Shown: one piece after another, positions 5,573 through 7,921 of the stretch
Layout: the number at the start of each line of letters is the position of its first letter
Numbering within the stretch: the first letter of the stretch is position 1
Assembly (NCBI GenBank): GCA_902806105.1
Contig: CADCVI010000140.1
Span: 1 to 7,921 of the forward strand
DNA length: 7,921 bases
Reading direction: 5' to 3'
Origin: an uncultured Rubrobacteraceae bacterium
GTDB taxonomy: Bacteria > Actinomycetota > Rubrobacteria > Rubrobacterales > Rubrobacteraceae
The notes under the pieces: model-generated
The model's input: only the letters and a program-made list of their open reading frames with translations
Databases searched by the model: none
What the model was told of the DNA's origin: nothing
Translations under genes and position numbers: made by a program

Positions 5573-7324
5573 CTAGGGAATAACGGGGGCCGGCGTCAGG
5601 TCCGTCGGCGGGATCGTCTTGCCCTTCTCGTCGATGAGGGGCTGGTAGCTCGTGGTGAAGACGGAGCCATCGAAGGTCACCTTGCCGTTCTCCGTGACGG
5701 TCTTGTAGGTCACCCACTCGGAGGCGTCAGCACCCCTGTACGTCGGCTCCGAGTTCATCTCGACCTGCGTACCGGTCGGACGTCCGTAGATGCTCGCGTA
5801 GACATGCCCGTCGGCATCCACCGACTCCTGGATGAGCAGGTAGCCGTCGGTGGTGTTCCGGAACCTCATGTCGAGGGCCCCGAACCACACCGTCGCGTCC
5901 ATGCCGGGCCGGATGTACGGCAGCTCCGAGAAGTGGGCGTTGCGCTCCACGATCTCCAGGCCCGCGTAGTTTGCGGCGTTGAACAGCGTCGAGGCCACCT
6001 GGCACAGACCGCCGCCGTCCGCCGTCGTCTCCTTACCGTCCACGATGACGTGCGTCTTGTTGTACTTCAGCGGCGCGGCCAGCTCGTTAAACGAAAAGAC
6101 CTCACCCGGCGCCAGCAGCGTCCCGCTCACGGCGCTCGACGCGAGCTCCAGGTTCTCGACACGCTCCGGCGACTTGTCGCTGCTCAGCGTATAGTCGGTG
6201 CGGTAGGAGCCCAGGAGATCCGTCGGCTTGAGCGCTTCGGCCTCGGCGGTCGTGAGCTCGGGCTCATCCTTGACGACGGGGATCTCGTACTCGCGACGCC
6301 CCTCGAAGAGCCCCTCCTTCAGGTCCGCGAAGAACTCGTCTTCCCGCACTGCCTTACCCGTGCGGCTCTCGGTTACGGTGACCCCGCCAGACGCGGGGAC
6401 GAAGTCGGCCTCGCGCGGGGCCACGGTCAGCTCCTGGATGGGCTCCGCGAGAAGCTGCCGCAGGTCCCCGTCGTTGAGCGAGACCTCCATCCGTCCATCC
6501 TTCGGGACGAACCTCAGGGCACCACCGGCCGCCTCCCCGTCGAGCGTCCAACTCTTGCGACCCGCCGCAAGCTCCACCGGCCCCGAAACGACCTCCTCCG
6601 CCCTGGCCGCCGCAGCCTCGGCCTCTCCGGTCGTGACCACGGGCTCCAGCACCCGTCCGGCGACCTCGGCCTGTCCGGCGAACTCGCCCACCGCGAGATC
6701 CAGGTTGGCGAGCGTGCCCTCGACGTCGGTCTCGTAGCCCGTCGCGGCGGGACCTACCTCTACGGCTCCGTTCGAGACCGATACGGTCCCCTCCGTGGGC
6801 GGCTTGTCCAGCCCGCCGGCCAGCTCCCGTATCTTCGTCCGGGCGACCTCGGGGGCGTAACGAATCTCCGGCCTCACCGAGGCCATCCCCCACGCAGCCC
6901 CCACGCGGTCCCCGATCCTCTCCAGAATGTTCCCCTCGCGACCGACGGAGTAGGCCGCATCCATCGTGGTCGCCGTGTCCAGGCTTATGCCCAGTTCCTC
7001 ATCCGTGAACGTTACATCCTTCGGACCCGAGAGCCGTATCTCCTCAAGCGGACCCGCCGCCTCGGCCTCTACGATCTCGCGCGCTTCGGCCAGGGTCTTC
7101 CCGCCCACGGCGGCCGGGCCCACCTCGACGCCCCGGTAGATCTTCCCGGCATTCGACCAGTAGTCGAGGGCCACGAGCATTGCAACCACTGCGCTCGCGA
7201 CGATGACGAAGACCGATGCCCGCCGTCCACGCCCCCTGCCCACCGGCCTACGGGACCCTTCGTCCGCGCGGTACCGGCGCTCTCCCCCCTCCCAAGACCT
7301 CTCCCCCGTCCTACTTCTTAGCAA
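5573..7324 (-). CDS. VanW-domain cell-wall protein with two PG_binding_4-type repeats (right paralog)
   Basis: This 583-residue protein has a basic, low-complexity cytosolic tail (1-36) and one membrane helix (about 37-53). Two YoaR-like putative peptidoglycan-binding repeats (about 63-190 and 235-350) are followed by a VanW domain (about 373-515). The core motifs are SYRTDY (373-378), APGEVFSFNE (405-414), GGGLCQVASTLF (437-448, C441), HFSELPYIRPGMDATVWFGALD (464-485) and RFRNTTDGYLL (487-497). The C-terminus ends in a proline-rich PPTDLTPAPVIP. The role is expected outside the membrane on peptidoglycan; C441 is a candidate catalytic Cys by analogy with VanW-type L,D-transpeptidases. TTG at 7324 is chosen because GGAGG lies 5 nt upstream. 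Upstream in-frame GTG (7423) and ATG (7363) lack an SD and would add an odd Ser-rich stretch. It shares long near-identical blocks with the downstream paralog. Confidence 0.88.
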   Translation of the reverse strand: MLRSRTGERSWEGGERRYRADEGSRRPVGRGRGRRASVFVIVASAVVAMLVALDYWSNAGKIYRGVEVGPAAVGGKTLAEAREIVEAEAAGPLEEIRLSGPKDVTFTDEELGISLDTATTMDAAYSVGREGNILERIGDRVGAAWGMASVRPEIRYAPEVARTKIRELAGGLDKPPTEGTVSVSNGAVEVGPAATGYETDVEGTLANLDLAVGEFAGQAEVAGRVLEPVVTTGEAEAAAARAEEVVSGPVELAAGRKSWTLDGEAAGGALRFVPKDGRMEVSLNDGDLRQLLAEPIQELTVAPREADFVPASGGVTVTESRTGKAVREDEFFADLKEGLFEGRREYEIPVVKDEPELTTAEAEALKPTDLLGSYRTDYTLSSDKSPERVENLELASSAVSGTLLAPGEVFSFNELAAPLKYNKTHVIVDGKETTADGGGLCQVASTLFNAANYAGLEIVERNAHFSELPYIRPGMDATVWFGALDMRFRNTTDGYLLIQESVDADGHVYASIYGRPTGTQVEMNSEPTYRGADASEWVTYKTVTENGKVTFDGSVFTTSYQPLIDEKGKTIPPTDLTPAPVIP

Positions 7325-7329
7325 CTCAT

Positions 7330-7334
7330 CCTCC
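7330..7334 (-). promoter_or_regulatory. SD site that decides the right VanW start
   Basis: GGAGG on the minus strand is 5 nt from TTG 7324. This favours TTG over the longer in-frame GTG (7423) and ATG (7363) starts, neither of which has an SD-like sequence. Confidence 0.6.
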
Positions 7335-7385
7335 CTGTTCGGCCCGCTAGAGCCCGACAGCATGAAGCTTGAAACGACACACGAC

Positions 7386-7408
7386 GCGAGAGAGCTCCCC
7401 CCTCTCGC
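7386..7408 (-). promoter_or_regulatory. 7-bp stem-loop at the predicted 5' end of the right VanW transcript
   Basis: GCGAGAG (7386-7392) and CTCTCGC (7402-7408) are perfect complements around a 9-nt loop. If the TAGGGT box at 7414-7419 is a -10, transcription would begin at about 7407, so the stem would form the very 5' end of the mRNA. It could stabilise the message; this is inference. Confidence 0.35.
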
Positions 7409-7413
7409 AAAGG

Positions 7414-7442
7414 ACCCTAACACGCGGCTTCAGGCTGGTCCA
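7414..7442 (-). promoter_or_regulatory. putative promoter of the right VanW gene
   Basis: On the minus strand TGGACC (7437-7442, 4/6 match to TTGACA) is 17 nt from TAGGGT (7414-7419), with TG one base before it. The surrounding CGTGTTAGGGTCC resembles the motif before the left paralog (CGTGCTAGGGTTC), which is the main support. The leader to TTG 7324 would be about 83 nt. Confidence 0.4.
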
Positions 7443-7496
7443 GCACACTGGAGCACAAGTTCGCCTGCCTCAACCTCAAGGCAAAGTACGCTGTGT

Positions 7497-7511
7497 ACCT
7501 GAAGTTCAGGT
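7497..7511. promoter_or_regulatory. 15-bp palindrome, candidate operator
   Basis: ACCTGAA-G-TTCAGGT is perfect across 7-bp arms. It lies in the divergent region between the right VanW gene and the glutaredoxin, about 69 bases upstream of the glutaredoxin TATAAT. Its symmetry and place fit a dimeric regulator, but I cannot name the regulator. Confidence 0.45.
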
Positions 7512-7579
7512 CAAAGAGATCGGGGCGCTCGCAGAGGCTTCGCGGGGGTACCCTGAGCATCTGTGTGCGAGGGTCGCGG

Positions 7580-7585
7580 TATAAT
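7580..7585 (+). promoter_or_regulatory. putative -10 box of the glutaredoxin gene
   Basis: A perfect TATAAT lies 39 bases before TTG 7625. Transcription would begin near 7592, after the in-frame ATG at 7589, which supports the TTG start. No clear -35 is seen at 17 nt. The local context (GCGGTATAATC) resembles that of the PrsW promoter (GCGGGTATAATC). Confidence 0.55.
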
Positions 7586-7624
7586 CTGATGGTTCGTATT
7601 TCTAGCAAGAATGAGGAGGAAGCT

Positions 7625-7879
7625 TTGACGGGTTCCGCGACGCAGGAAGAGCAGATCACCCTCTACACGGGCGAGTACTGCCCCTATTGCCGACGGGTGA
7701 AGAAGGAGTTGGACAGGTTGGATCTTGGCTACGAGTCCGTGAACGCGGATGCTGATGGTAGGGAAGCCGTGGTCCAGCTCTCGGGTCAGCGGGCCATCCC
7801 GATCCTGACCATAGGGGACGAGGTGCTGGTGGATTCCACGCACATCATCCGCGAGCTCCGCAGGCGCTACGCTTCCTAG
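7625..7879 (+). CDS. mini-glutaredoxin, CPYC type
   Basis: This 84-residue protein is the size of a single glutaredoxin/thioredoxin fold. The dithiol site CPYC is at 19-22, after the strand QITLYTGEY. AIP (57-59) carries the cis-proline, and GDEVLVDSTHIIREL (64-78) matches the final strand and helix. Such proteins reduce disulfides in the cytosol. Since many actinobacteria lack glutathione, the reductant could be mycothiol or another system (inference). The usual GG pair near the last strand is replaced by GD. TTG at 7625 has GGAGG 5 nt upstream and lies about 33 nt after the predicted transcription start. The in-frame ATG at 7589 would precede that start and has no SD. It is divergent from the VanW genes. 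Confidence 0.88.
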   Translation: MTGSATQEEQITLYTGEYCPYCRRVKKELDRLDLGYESVNADADGREAVVQLSGQRAIPILTIGDEVLVDSTHIIRELRRRYAS

Positions 7880-7891
7880 TACCGCCGGGTC

Positions 7892-7921
7892 TTAGCGCGC
7901 GCCGCCCTCGAGCTCCTCTAG
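7892..7921 (-). CDS. possible 3' end of a convergent gene, cut by the window edge
   Basis: On the minus strand the last 30 bases read LEELEGGAR followed by TAA, with GC at the third position in eight of nine codons. This would fit the C-terminus of a gene convergent with the glutaredoxin, leaving a 12-base gap. The stretch is too short to identify and could be intergenic. Confidence 0.25.
   Translation of the reverse strand, partial: LEELEGGAR

Noticed and set aside
5804..7321. A 505-residue plus-strand open frame opposite the right VanW gene
   Set aside because: Its composition is Arg/Gly/Leu-rich without motifs, as expected for the antisense of a GC-rich gene; the minus-strand frame has clear VanW domains.
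7493..7624. A 44-residue N-terminal extension of glutaredoxin
   Set aside because: The ATG at 7493 precedes the palindrome and the TATAAT box; the canonical fold starts right after TTG 7625, which has a strong SD.

Overview
The window is a very GC-rich bacterial chromosome segment. Genes are tightly packed, Shine-Dalgarno (SD) sites are strong (GGAGG), and most best-supported starts are TTG. The gene set is two tandem VanW-domain cell-wall proteins, a PrsW-family membrane protease, MobA, a YdcF-like protein, a flavin reductase, a RidA protein and a mini-glutaredoxin. This fits a high-GC Gram-positive actinobacterium, and deep-branching lineages such as Rubrobacter come to mind. The taxonomic guess is inference from gene content and base composition only. 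I see no rRNA, tRNA, CRISPR array, insertion sequence or phage gene.

Layout. (1) Positions 1-114 carry no convincing gene, but hold a spaced 11-bp inverted repeat. (2) Positions 115-2371, minus strand: a three-gene operon transcribed right to left, PrsW-family protease -> mobA -> YdcF/ElyC/SanA-family (DUF218) protein. Each junction is a 4-base TTGA overlap, in which the TTG start of the next gene shares bases with the TGA stop of the previous one. (3) Positions 2372-2533: a divergent promoter region with a perfect 11-bp inverted repeat placed symmetrically in front of the two outgoing genes. (4) Positions 2534-3494, plus strand: a two-gene unit, flavin reductase then RidA family, with one base between them. 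(5) Positions 3495-3680: a convergent intergenic region with several stem-loops, two of them mutually exclusive. (6) Positions 3681-7324, minus strand: two paralogous membrane-anchored VanW-domain proteins in tandem. They are separated by a strong GC-rich hairpin, and each has a similar CGTGYTAGGGTYC promoter-like motif upstream. (7) Positions 7325-7624: a divergent regulatory region with a 15-bp palindrome, a stem-loop and a TATAAT box. (8) Positions 7625-7879, plus strand: a small glutaredoxin. The last 30 bases may be the 3' end of a convergent minus-strand gene.

How the genes may work together. The VanW pair and the YdcF-like protein point to envelope or peptidoglycan work. The PrsW-family protease is an integral membrane enzyme that could process a membrane substrate. 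MobA makes molybdenum guanine dinucleotide cofactor and shares the operon with no other visible molybdenum gene. The flavin reductase/RidA pair looks metabolic and recalls the RutF/RutC pair, but no pyrimidine-catabolism gene is visible. I find no clear new defence or mobile system. The most unusual signals are the regulatory symmetry at 2384-2493, the matching VanW promoter motifs, the possible AUC start of the left VanW gene, and the dominance of TTG starts.
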